Notes under the pieces: generated by a model | Told to the model about the DNA's origin: nothing | What the model saw: only the letters and a program-made list of their open reading frames with translations | Databases searched by the model: none | Shown: one piece after another, positions 23,201-35,200 of the stretch | How positions within the stretch are numbered: position 1 is the stretch's first letter | How the letters are laid out: each line of letters starts with the position of its first letter | DNA from: Gambelia wislizenii | Taxonomy: Eukaryota > Chordata > Lepidosauria > Squamata > Crotaphytidae | Assembly (NCBI GenBank): GCA_030847615.1 | Contig: JAUMIR010000004.1 | Location: 220,957,001-221,021,000 of the forward strand | Direction: 5' to 3' | Length of the DNA stretch: 64,000 bases | Translations under genes and position numbers: made by a program

Positions 23201-26200
23201 TTACCATCTAAAAAGTAATAATTAGGGCTATCTTGTGCTCAGTCTTTGTGTGAAAGACTAAAGATGAGAGGAGCCTTTTCCCTAATTGTGCCACAACCAG
23301 ATACAGTCTAGCTGTTCCAGGAAGAGTTACTATGCTGCCTCTGTGCATACACATGCATGCACACATGCACCTGGTTCTGCCTTAGCTAGTAGAGCTGTGT
23401 AGTTGTGTATCTACAGTTTAACATGTGCAAACCTGTTTGAGATTGCAGTCCATCCACAGCTTAAAAATATTGGCATGGAGGACCAGTATCTGTTGACTAG
23501 TTCTTGTGGTTCTACTTGCACTGTTCACCTCAAAAAATCACTCAGATCAATGCAACTTTCTGTGATCGCTATAAGGCTCTCAACCACCTTTTTAGGAATC
23601 ACAGCTATCAACATTGCTTTAAAGCTTGTGGTGGTATGAAGGTGCATAATGGATGTTGTTAGTATTTCCAATTGCATTACAGACAGATGGCTACTAACAC
23701 CTTCTCCTGAAGTCCTTAGTGGGTCTGTCTTTCCATTGCCCCTTTTGCCCATTTCAGGGTTTCATCTAAAGTATGAGGAAGACTCTAATCAGCATCTAGG
23801 TTGGTAAAGGCATCAGCAGGAGCCCTGAAGACTTAAGATCACAGAACTACCATGTTAGTTCTACATATCTGAAGTCACAGCAATATCAACTACTGTAGCA
23901 GTATAGTTGCCAGTCCCATTGATTGCTAATAAAGCATATGAGACATTTGAGAGCCAGCATGGTGTAGTGGTTTAAGTGTTGGACTATGACTCTGGAGACC
24001 AGGGTTTGAATCAGCCACACTGTCTCAGCCTCAAAGAAAGGCAAAGGCAAACTCCCTCTGAACAAATCTTACCATGAAACCTCCCTGATAGGGTTGCCTT
24101 AGTGTCACCATAAGTCAGAAACGACTTAGAGACACAGTAATGAGACAGTTCTGTTGTGGATTTAGAATATGTCTATTGATATGAGAAGTACTAAAATTCT
24201 ACTAGTGAAGATTTAAGCAACTGAAATATTCACCACACAGAATCAAAATGCATCAAAAACCAAGTAACAAATACAGTAACCGTAATGTAACACAATTTGA
24301 AATTCCAAGCTGATTTGTTCATGTACAGAGCCAGCATGGCGTAGTAGTTTTAGTGTTGAACTATGACTTCGGAGATCAAGGTTCGAATTCCCATGTGGAC
24401 ATGAAAACCCACTGGGTGACCTTGGGCAAGTCACACTCTCTCAGCCTCAGAGGAAAGCAATGGCAAACCTCTTTTAAACAAATCTTTCCAAGAAAACCCT
24501 GTGATTGGGTCACCATAAGTCAGACATGGCTTGAAGGCACACAACAACAAACACTCCTTAATAACACCATTCAGTGTTTTTCAGCTGAGTGGGAGAATTG
24601 TCTGAGTGAAAAAAAGTGTCTTTGAGATGTGTAGTGGTAGTAGAATGTAGATACCAGACAAATGGGGGAGGGAAAACCCTTGGAGATCAGTCTTTAGAAA
24701 CATCTCATGATTTAGGACAGCTAAGTGGTAGTGTTGTGAAAGCCAAATTAGTATTTTTTTTATTTTAAATGTTTATGAGTGGCTTATAAAACAGATTCTG
24801 AGGCAGCCATACCCATAAAATGTATTACATCCAGAAAAGCTACGGAGGGGACATCAGCTCCGAAGGCTATGTGTAAGTGGACACCAAACCTCTCGCGTGT
24901 CGTCGTCCTGGCGGGAGCATCTAGGTCTTCTCGCAAGTCAGCACAACTTACAAAACAAAGCCACTGGGATCGTGTCCCGAGGAGGGCAACCAAAATGGTG
25001 GGAGGTCTGGAAGCCATGTCCTCTGAGGAACAGCTTAGGGAGCTGGGTATGTTTAGCCTGGGGAGGAGAAGGTTAAGAGGGGACATGATAGCCATGTTTA
25101 AACAATTGAAAGGATGTCATACTGAGGATGGAGCAAGTTTGTTTTCTGCAGCTCCAGAGATTAGGACATGGAGCAATGGGTTCAAATGACAGGAAAAGAG
25201 ATTCCACCTAAACATGGCATTTTTCTAAATACTGTACATCAATCAAGCCAAAAACAATGCCCCCTCAATAATGCAGCAAAGTATTATACAACATTAAAAC
25301 AAACTGCAAATTAAAACTTAAACTAAAGAGGAGGGAATAAAGTATAAGAGCTGAAACAGACTTATAAGTTACAGCAAGTTTTAAAAGATCTGGGATTTTC
25401 TTTTTTAAAAAGATCTTTGGCTGGTACAAAATAACATTAAAATAGATGTCAAGTGAGCCGCCTTTGTGAAGGCATTCCACAGGAACAGCCACTGTTGAAA
25501 AGGCTATTATTCACTGATAAGTGGTGAAGTTGTTACCCCTCCCCAACTTGCTTACATTCCTGTTCTCTTGCCTGGGCTGATCATCCTTAGAACATAGCCA
25601 GGACTTGGATGGTCAGCTTGAGCTGGAGCACTGAAATCAAGTTCCATTGGTTCAGTGCGTTTCCTCTAATTATGACCAAGTCTGGATCCAGCCCTTTGTG
25701 TTTCAGTAAGAGGCTTATCGCACTCCAAAGAAAAACAAAAGTGCAGCAGGAAGATTCTGTCTTCTGTGCTGTCTTACCACAAGACATCATCATTCTTCTG
25801 GTGTTCTGCTGTTCCGGTCACATGGGAGATGGAGGTAAAACTGCATCTTTTTGCTAACTGATTTTTCTGGTTAGCATAAAGATGCAGTTTTACCTCGGTC
25901 ACCCATGGAACTGGAACAGGAGAATGATAATGTCACACAGTAAGGTAGTATGGAAGACAGAACCTTCTGGCTGCACTGCTGTTTTACTTCGGTGTGCAAT
26001 AAGCCTCTAAAACTTCAAGTTCTTGTGGAGATGTTGTGTTTGATCTACAGTGTCTCCTCCATGTGCCAGTTGTCACTTGATTAAGTCAATTAAGGCAATC
26101 ATGATGAAGTTCTAATTGTGCTTGTGTAAGCCCATCTTTACAGAATTTATTTATTTATATTCAATGTATGCCCTACCCGTCCCCCAGCATGGGATCCAAA

Positions 26201-29200
26201 GCATCATACAAACTTTAAAGTGAAGTTTAGTTACAAACTTTACAAAAGTTAAAAAAAAAAATCACAATTCCATTTTAAATGGCACCTGGTTACAACAGTT
26301 TAAAATACTGTAGATTTAAAACATAAGTGAAAGGATACAAGGTAAAAACTCAGCACACTGGATGAAAAATTCTCTTATGAAAGGCATAATATTCATTAAT
26401 AAATGTATCCTCCTCCTGCAAACTCTAGTCCATCTGAGTAGAACTTTTTATTTACTCATAAATCTGGTGCATATCAAGCTGGATTTAGGTTTGGAAGTTA
26501 GTTACTTTCATGGAAATTACTTTGTTAAGGCATCTGTGTGAATGATAGGCGCTTCCCTTTGGGAAATGCCTGAGCTTGTTTGGGAGCTCTGATCCCACCA
26601 GTGAGGTGTGGTTCCTAGTATGCAGCAGGACCTCACCCTTTCTTAGCTAGTGCAGTCTTGCAACACTGGCTGAATCCCAGTATGACCAAGTGCTGGAAAA
26701 GCAGAATAACACACAAGACATTAATTTGTTTATAGCATAACAGAAAACATAGATCAGAGTGGGAGGGGGGAAGAATTAACTAAAGTGAGCTCTCTCTGTG
26801 CCACCATGACCCAAACTCAGTTCTGTTTCCAACTGGAGTAGACCTATTGAAGCAACAATTGAGTCAATGGGTGCTACTCTTGGGAGTAGCAATTGGATTT
26901 AGGTCTAAATGTATTTAGCATGGTGTGGTGGTTTGAGTATTGGACTACGACTATGGAGACCAGGGTTTGAATCTCCCGCTCAGACATAAAAACCCACTCA
27001 GTGACCTTGAGTAAGTCACACACTCTCAGACCTCTAAAAACTCTGTGGTAGATTTGCCTTAGGGTTTGCTGTAAGTTGAAAACAACTTGAAGGCACACAA
27101 CAAGAGCAGTACAGTATTCAGTTAACAGAGCCATTCTCATTAGAAGCCTGATTCCAAGGGCATATTTTTGGGCAGTTGTTGTTGTATGCCTTTTGGGATG
27201 CCTGAAAGTATATTCTGGTTAGCAACTCAAAATTCCCTAAAAGGTGCTAATCTTAGAGTGTATCACTATGAAGTCATTTGTTGCTGCAATCATCAGCATC
27301 TTTGCTTCTTAAAGGCAATCAAATAAATGTTATTACAAAACCAGGCCCCAGTGTCTTGCATATATGAGCAAATATGTCTGGTGAGTTAGGCTAATGTGTG
27401 CCTGCATCATCAGTGTAGAATGTTGCTTAGGTTTGTAGGGTAGCTTAGAAAAATTAGACTTATATCCTTTGATAGGTGGAAGACTTTAGGCTTCTAGGAT
27501 CAAGTTCAGAAGTGGCAATTGTGTGGCCCTGTAGATACAGGTGAACTCTAGGTCCTAGCATTCCTTACCATTGGCTGCGCTGGCTACCTACAGCTCTTTT
27601 GGGTCTCCCTTGGAGATACTAGCAGGATTGGAGTATTTGGGGAGAAGCTTGGCATGCCTGCAGCTCCACTGCACTGAGCAATCAGCTTTCCTAGATAAGT
27701 CAGGCAGCAAATGCTGTATGGTCACTGAAAACAATGTTGATTGCCTACTCCATGAGAGAAATCCAAGCCAGTGCAGAAATTTTGCCCTGTTCCTGAATCC
27801 AGACTACGGTACTCAGCTGTGTGCCCCCCTGTTGGTTTTGGTTCCTTGCTTGTGACTGATGTTTTGGCTCGTGACTTCGGACTGCTAATTGCCCAGCTGG
27901 CTTCTCATTTCTCCAGGTGAGCTAAGACAAGCTGCTGGGGGTTACAGTCCAGCAACATCTGGAGAGCCACAGCATTCCTACCCTCATCTACTTGATTTTT
28001 TTCTTGAACCTCAAGTTCCACCAACTTGTGGAATGAAATACAGGAGAGTGGCTCAGGGCAGACATACATGTAGCAGAATAAGAGCTAGGAAAGTTCATTT
28101 CTGGGCTACATTCTAGAATCTGCCAGCCAGCAGGGCCACAGCATGCTATGTTGTAGTCTAAAAATACCTTTTCTAGGCTCTGAGCAGAATTTGAAAAACA
28201 AACAAACGAGTACATGCCCCTGATCTCATGGCTCTAGCCAAGGACTTGTTTTCAATATTAGATCTGAGCTTGCAGTCCTTTCAGGTAAAATTACACTCCT
28301 GGTTCACTTCTCCTTCAGTTTCCTTTATTGTTACAGCCTAATTTAGAATGGAGGGGCCTTTTTGTTGTCACTGATAAAACCACTGAGAGTGAGAAACCAT
28401 ACTGCAAATAATCCATTCTGCCAATAATCTACTGGCTGCCCACCCTAATATAAAAGTAGAAGGCTTATTAGGTTGGTGTGAGCTGGAACACAGTCTTAAA
28501 AACTATGATGATTCTGCATATAAAGCAGAGTTATGCAGATAGCTGACAGTTCTTTGCTGCTGAAGGAAGACAGTTGGTGGGAGGGATAACAAAAGTAGAA
28601 AAATAATTGCCAAGGGTAACAAGGGGTGAGTGTAAATGAGTGGGGTGTATTTTGGCTTCACATGAAATAAGAGATAAGGAGTTCAGCCAGTGGCTTCACA
28701 GAAAAGATGGGTTTTGAGGAGGGATTTGAAGGAAGACAGCTGGTACTGGGTAGGTACTTGGGAAGGAAGTTCCAGAGTTGGGTGCAGCAAGAGAGAGTAG
28801 ACAGAGCATTTTATGCTTAAATGCTGGGTTTGTGTGTTTCTTCAGCTAATATTTGTTTAAGGCTAAGAATACTCACTTTCATATACCATTCATCTTTGGG
28901 CTTGACTACACCACTCACAACCCCTAATATCACAATCCTGATAATGCCACAGAACGTGTGGCCTTTCCCCCCAATTTTGTGTGATAGTGACATATGCTGT
29001 AGGGCCCTATTTGCACCATACTCAGGGAATACCCCTTTAATCCGGGTTTTAGAAAACTCTGGAGAAAACTGCCTTGTGAACTATCCATCCACACTGGATT
29101 GAGGGGTGGGTGGGTGGGTGGGTGGGGGAGAGGAAGGACAAGCACTGCCTAAGGCACCACCATCCCCCCCTCCTCAGCACCACTTCTCATTCCAAAGGCA

Positions 29201-32200
29201 GAGCCCCAGAGGTAGTCACTCTTTCTGAGATCAGAACACCCAGCAAGTCCCACCATCGGGAAGGTAGCTGCCCGTTCTGGCTTCAGAGAGGGTGACTACC
29301 ACTGCGGCTTTGCTTTTCCATCACACAGTCACCCGAGCTCCAGAGAATGCAAAGTGCTAGTGGTGGTCACTTCTCTGAAACCAGAATGGGCAGCTACCAC
29401 TGGCACTTTGCTTTTCCTGGAGTTTGGAGCCAAGTGTGAGTAACAGCTTTGAATGGAATTAAACATGCAGATTTGGGCATTGGCAGGTGTGGTGCTTAAA
29501 TCTGGGCCAGAGTAGCCCAGATTTAATGTGCTATAGTTCCAGGCCAAAGTAGTCTGAATCTCAGCCAGATTTTTACACACACACGCACGCACGCATGCAC
29601 GCACATGGTGTAGTCAAGCCCTTTGTGATTGCTCCATTGGTGCAACCACCATCACAGGCTGATATTTTTGACATTCATAATTTTCCCACAGTGTTTTTTT
29701 TTTAAGAGCCTGCAGACTCAGCATTGTAACTCCCCTGTGAGACCAAAAGGGAGGGGCAGGCATATCATGTGGATCTCTCTGAAACCACCTACAGGTTGTA
29801 GCACTTCAATTTGAATAAGGTGTGCTGCTGTCCTTTAGAAGATGTACAGGAGTAATTACAGCTGTTTAATGGTGCTCTCTCTCTTTTTTCTCCCTGGCAG
29901 TCAAAATGGAACTGGTACAATGTCCAGGCGGCAGAACACCATTCAAGAACTTTTGCAAAACTGCTCAGATTGCCTCATGCGTGCTGAACTCATAGTGCAA
30001 CCTGTAAGTGTTACTTCTTTGCTGAGCTTAAACACATGATAACATGGGAGATGCTTTGAATGAGCAAAGAAAGATACAGGCTCAAGAAAGATGCTGTGGA
30101 ATCGTTTGTTTAAAAAGAAGCTCAGGAGGGACTGTAGTCGACTGAGAAGTATTTGGCATGCATTAGTTCCAGGTTCAGTCCTTGGCAGCCCCTTGACATT
30201 TCCATTTTAAAAACCATCAGTTACAAGGTGATGGGAGAGATTTTTGCTAGAGATACTGGAAGGCCACCGCTAGTCATAATAGACAGTCACTAGATAGATA
30301 TTCTGATATGGTATCAGGTAACTTCATATGCTAAAGCACCTATATCAGGGTGGGGAACATTTTGTCCACCAGATGTTTTGGACTATAGCACTCATATAGT
30401 CCTTACCACCTATGCTGGCTGGGGTTTATGGGCACTGGAGGCCAAAACATATGAAGTTCCAAAGGTTTCCCACTTCAGCATGGTTTGAGTATGACTATTT
30501 GTGTATTTATTTATTTTTCTCCAGCTGCTTCGCAAGAAAGAAGAGTAATTCTACTCAAAACATGCAAGTCTTGCTCCTTCTCTGAGCCTTAATGAGTTGG
30601 GCCACTGTTTCTTTTTGAGGTCTTCCTCCTTGTTTGGGGTCTTCCTAATTTTATGATGTATAGCCATCATGACTGGTAGCCATTGCTAGCCTTCAGTTGA
30701 ATTGAAATTCTGAGGCATTCTTAGTTACTGGGAATTCTAATTGGATTTCAGTGAAGTGGTAAGTCAGAGAAAAAGCAGTAATCCCCTAGGAGTTGGCAGG
30801 TATTTTGTAATTGCCATTCATTTTAATATGGTTTACAGAGGATAACTTCTGGATATTGAACCCAAATACAGTCGTCCCTTCACATTCACAGGGGTTAAAT
30901 TCCGCAGACCCCTGTGAATGTGAAAATCCTGCGAATAATGACACCCTTCCCCGCCCTCCTGAAAGTGGCAACGGGGCCTCCAGAGGCCCCATCATTGCTC
31001 CCCCGCCTCCCCCCGTCCCCTGAAGTGACCACGGGGGCTCTGGAGGCCCCGTCATCGCTCCCCTGCCTCCCCCCGCCCTCCTGAAAGTGGCACCCCTGGC
31101 ATTCCCTCATGGCAAACTGCAAATATGTGGAACCGCAAGTGTGGAGGCTGCGAATATGGAGGGAGGACTGTAGCTTCTGCCTCAGAACTGACCTCATACA
31201 TCTGTGTCTGTATCTGGTTCACTTTGGGTATCGCGATAATCATCACAACAACCGTAAACAACATGCTGTTGAATCTACACATACACACACACAATCTCAG
31301 AGAGTTTTCTCATGACTTTGGTAAAATACTAATAGAAAAAAATTGCAGTATTTTGAAAAAGTGGACTGTAGAGCACATCTTAGCTAGACCTATGTGCACA
31401 CTGTCTCATGAAACTTGGCTGATGGGGAAACTTAGAAGTTTATGTTCAAACTTTTTTGCCAAAAGCCATCACATGAAAAAATTTTTGTGGGGTGGAAAGA
31501 TGCTTTGAACTAAATGTAGCTACATTTGCTTTATTTCCTCCCTCTTAGGAACTGAAGTATGGGGAAGGTATCCAGATCAGCAGGAACCGGGAGCTAGAGG
31601 ATTGCTTTGCTCAGGCCAATGAACATATGGACATCCTTGATGGCTTGATCAGAGAAATGAGACAAATGGGGCAGCCATGTGACCTGTACCAGAAAAGGTA
31701 TTGCCATTTTGTTTGTATCCTGGCTTCGTTCTGTAGAGCAATAGGTTTTGTATGTGGAGTATTTAGATAATCTTCATCCAGGCTCTGACTAGGCCAGGGT
31801 GGGGCAAAATCTGGCCCTCTAGATGTTGTTGGACTATGAATACCACCGGTCTCAGCCAGGTGCAGTAACACCTAGAAAGCCACACTTTTGCTTTCCTCTG
31901 GTCTAGGCCTAGCCTAGGCCTCATATTAAATCTAAAAGCGGGTACCCACAAAGAATGCGAGAAATTTTATGTTAAGTACAGCACGACCCCTATATCTATG
32001 GCACTGGTACCTGCAGTTTCACTTGCCCACATCTGAAAAAAAATACGATCTCTCTAGGCATGTTCTAGGCCCTCCAATGTGATTCTAGGCTATGCTTCCA
32101 CTGGAAGTTGACCACAGATTCATGCTGGAGACCTAGAGATTGCTAGAGAGATGTTTTCTCTACGAATTTCTAGGTCCTCCAGCAGAACTCTATGGTATGT

Positions 32201-35200
32201 TCGGTTGGGAAGTCATTCATTTCAATATGTTTCTCTGCATTTCCACGTTTCCACAGTAAGTCCCCACCCCCAGAAATGGGGGTTATACCCTGATGCTTTC
32301 ATAGTATCAATGGGACCTTCCATTACTAGGCTTGTCAAGCTAAGGAAGACCAAGCCCTTCTCATCTCAGTGCCATAATTAGTACTTGAGTGAGAGAAAAT
32401 AATGCAGATTCTCCAGAAATGTTACATTTCTGATGAGTTTGTATTCTTTGGGAGTCATACTTAACATTTCAGTCTGCAATCACTATATGTTGATTTTTCC
32501 ACCTCTACTCCTGTCTAAAGCAGGGTGTGATTTAATACATTGTCACTGTATTTATTTACTTTTTCAGCCATATATGTATTATTTATATTTGGCAATTTAC
32601 AGGAAAATGTTCCTGGACAGTTAGGCACCTGGTTTCCCTATGCATTGCCCCTATATTTAGCCATGGCCATTACAGTATGGGGTGAAGCTTTTGAGTGCTT
32701 GAGAAACTTTCCCCCCCAGAATGAGAGGCCCCTGCTTAAAAAAAGAAATGGATTGAATATTGAGACTTGACACATTAGTCCTCCATAGTCTAAATGTGGA
32801 CTCAGAGTACATCCATCTACTTTAAAATTTGAGTTTTCACATATCCCCTAAGTTTCCACTCTGCTGGTGAATAGCTATGATAAGGACGTCCTTGGTACAT
32901 GTTGAAAAAAAATGGAAAACTACCATATAAATGCTCTGCCTCCTACTTCTCAAACTATCAGTTGCCAGACATAAGCTTTGGAAACACTCTTTTTTGAATC
33001 CCTGCAGTCAAGTTGCACTGTAAGTAACTTTAAAACCAAATTTATTTTGGTTAATAGGTGTTTTTAAAATGGACACATTTTACATGCACCTTTATACAAG
33101 ATGTATGTACCTAAAATTGATATTGTAAATTGTAACTTACCTCCTGTTTATAAATGTTGTTGTTTATGTATTGTCCTTTTTCTTTCTTTTATCTTTTAAC
33201 GGCCCCTGAAGAAGGCCATTAAATATTACTAGGCTGAAACGTGTTGAGCGAATTACTAAAATAAAATAATATTTTTTCAAACCCTGAGACTTTGTCTCTT
33301 CTCTACATCCCCATTATAGTATGGTACAGTAATGAGGCAATTCAGTCCCTATTTTTTTTTTTTGTCCCAAGTTCCTTGCTCTCTAAAGCTCAGGGTGATG
33401 CAAAGCCTAAAAGCTTATTTATGCTCCTTCTCTTTATCTATTCTGGCTTATTTTTTCGATATTCTTATACTTTATTACTACATTTCCTTGCAGATTACTT
33501 CAGCTTCAAGAGCAGATGCGTGCCCTCTACAAAGCCATCAGTGTACCCCGTGTCCGTAGGGCAAGCTCCAAAGGAGGCTATACCTCTCAGAGTGGATCCG
33601 GATGGGATGAATACACCAGGCGTGCCACCACCGAATGTCTGAACTGGATGAGGCAGCAGAAGGTAAACCTGTGTGGAGGTCAACATGAGTTGTGTAGACG
33701 CCAGGGTGATGTTATATCTTACTTTATTTTCAGTGTTTTGGGGGTGATGTGGATGGGAAAGACAACATTATCTTCCCACCTCCTGTCACATTGGGCAGGA
33801 AGCTTTCCAATACATTGGTGTTTTATGCCTCCTGCCATCTATTGTATCAGGTACCTCTTCATGGTGCCCCTCCCTTTCTTTTCTTTTGTTTCAAATGGCA
33901 CTATCCCAGTCCAAATGAGATTAATGAAAAAGCTGGGATAATGCCATCAGCTTTTACAGAGAGTTGTTAGCTTTATTTCTTCCATGGTTTCAAGTTAAGT
34001 GTGATGCCATCTTGAGTCCTATGCTTGGAGAAAGCTGGAACTTAATTAATTAATTAAAGGCATTCGGGGGGGGGGATCAATTGCATAGAAAACACGAATG
34101 TGACACAGGTCGAGCCCCCCTCCACTGCGCGTGACCATTACCCACAGTTTCAATTATCATTGTCCAAAATATGGTGTGTCTAGGCATTTCCTAGGTCCTC
34201 CAGTGCAACTCTATGGTGATTTCCAGCAGAAGGTACCATAGAGTTGCATTGGAGCTGCCTAGATTTTCCTGGGTCCTCCAGCTCAAGTCAGTGGTAAATT
34301 CTGCCAGAAATTACCGTATAGTCATGATGGAGATGCCTAGAGAGGCAACCTCTCTAAGCATTTCTTAGGTCCTCCAGCACGATTGTATGGGGTTTGCTGT
34401 TACCCGCAGTTTCAAGCATTCGTAGTAAGTCTGGGAACATATCCCCCATATGGCAGATGATCTGGAATAACTTCTGTGTGATTGTATGTCTGGGCCAAAC
34501 TAGATGCAGTGAAAAGTGTATCACTTACAGTCATGTCAATTAAAAAGAAACATAGCCATGGGGTTTCCACCCCTTATTTTCTGTGTGAGGGACAGGCGTT
34601 TTACCCTTTCCCACTCCCATAAACTGAGACCCTGAGAAAAATTGGCCCAGCACTATAGTTAAAAACATATGTGTTCGTGTGTGACATGTTCAGTGTGGTT
34701 TCTAGTTTGGTACACCATTTTGCATACTGTGAAGGGCACACTGAAGAATTATTGGCACAACATTTTGCCTGTAAAATGTGGGGGTTTTTTTGCAATTCTT
34801 TGCAGGACTCCTGAACTGCAGCAAGTAAGGCAAAATACATATATAATGTGGCATTTACCTCCTAGTTTCTTGATCTTGCACTCCTCAGTGAGGCTGGAGG
34901 TAAATTATGGAGATGATTGGTCCCTCTAGCAATCTTTCTTTCTTTTTGATGAAATCTTCAGAACAGTGATACTAAAAGATAGAAAAAACAGGTTGCAAAC
35001 CTTTATGCATTTACCTGGGAGACTCATTGCAGGTCAACTTCCAGTTAAGAGTGATGAGCTAAGAGTAATGAGAGCAGTTCAGCAGAAGAACACGTTAAGG
35101 GTTTGTACAAATCTCTGTTCCCTTACAGATTATTTTTGAAGGTGTGTGTGCTGTGGACAACAGACAATAATGGCATGCTATGTAGTATTAATAGGGGAAA

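Larger units (their letters stand above)
11227..29900 (+). other. DSP: DSP intron 1 (18.7 kb)
   Basis: This is the longest intron, with donor GTAAGT and acceptor CCCTGGCAG. It holds a CR1 about 90 bp after the donor, a duplicated piece of exon 1 with that CR1 at 24803-25216, a long CR1 with reverse-transcriptase remnants at 21605-22618, six tRNA-headed SINEs, a foldback element at 25709-26008, a Penelope-like inverted pair at 13143-13290 and several short inverted-repeat transposons. The stretches 11743-13130, 15550-16930, 18400-19480, 20860-21600, 22620-23945, 27110-27500 and 28180-29880 show no recognisable gene. First introns often carry enhancers, but none can be identified by eye here. 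Confidence 0.9.
30004..31548 (+). other. DSP: DSP intron 2
   Basis: It contains a degenerate tRNA-headed SINE (30126-30335), an inverted-repeat MITE (30346-30478) and a Tigger-like element with GC-rich interior (30868-31175). The remainder looks unique and noncoding. Confidence 0.85.
31698..33493 (+). other. DSP: DSP intron 3
   Basis: It contains an inverted-repeat MITE fragment (31793-31895), a Tigger-like element (31977-32295) and a Penelope-like tail (about 33130-33265). The stretch 32300-33120 shows nothing recognisable. Confidence 0.85.

Noticed and set aside
24326..24400. tRNA gene suggested by box A and box B
   Set aside because: It is the head of a SINE; no cloverleaf can be closed, and the same head recurs many times in the window.
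24795..24872. A genuine alternative DSP exon
   Set aside because: It would stop the frame two codons in, and its acceptor is accidental; kept as a possible poison exon only.
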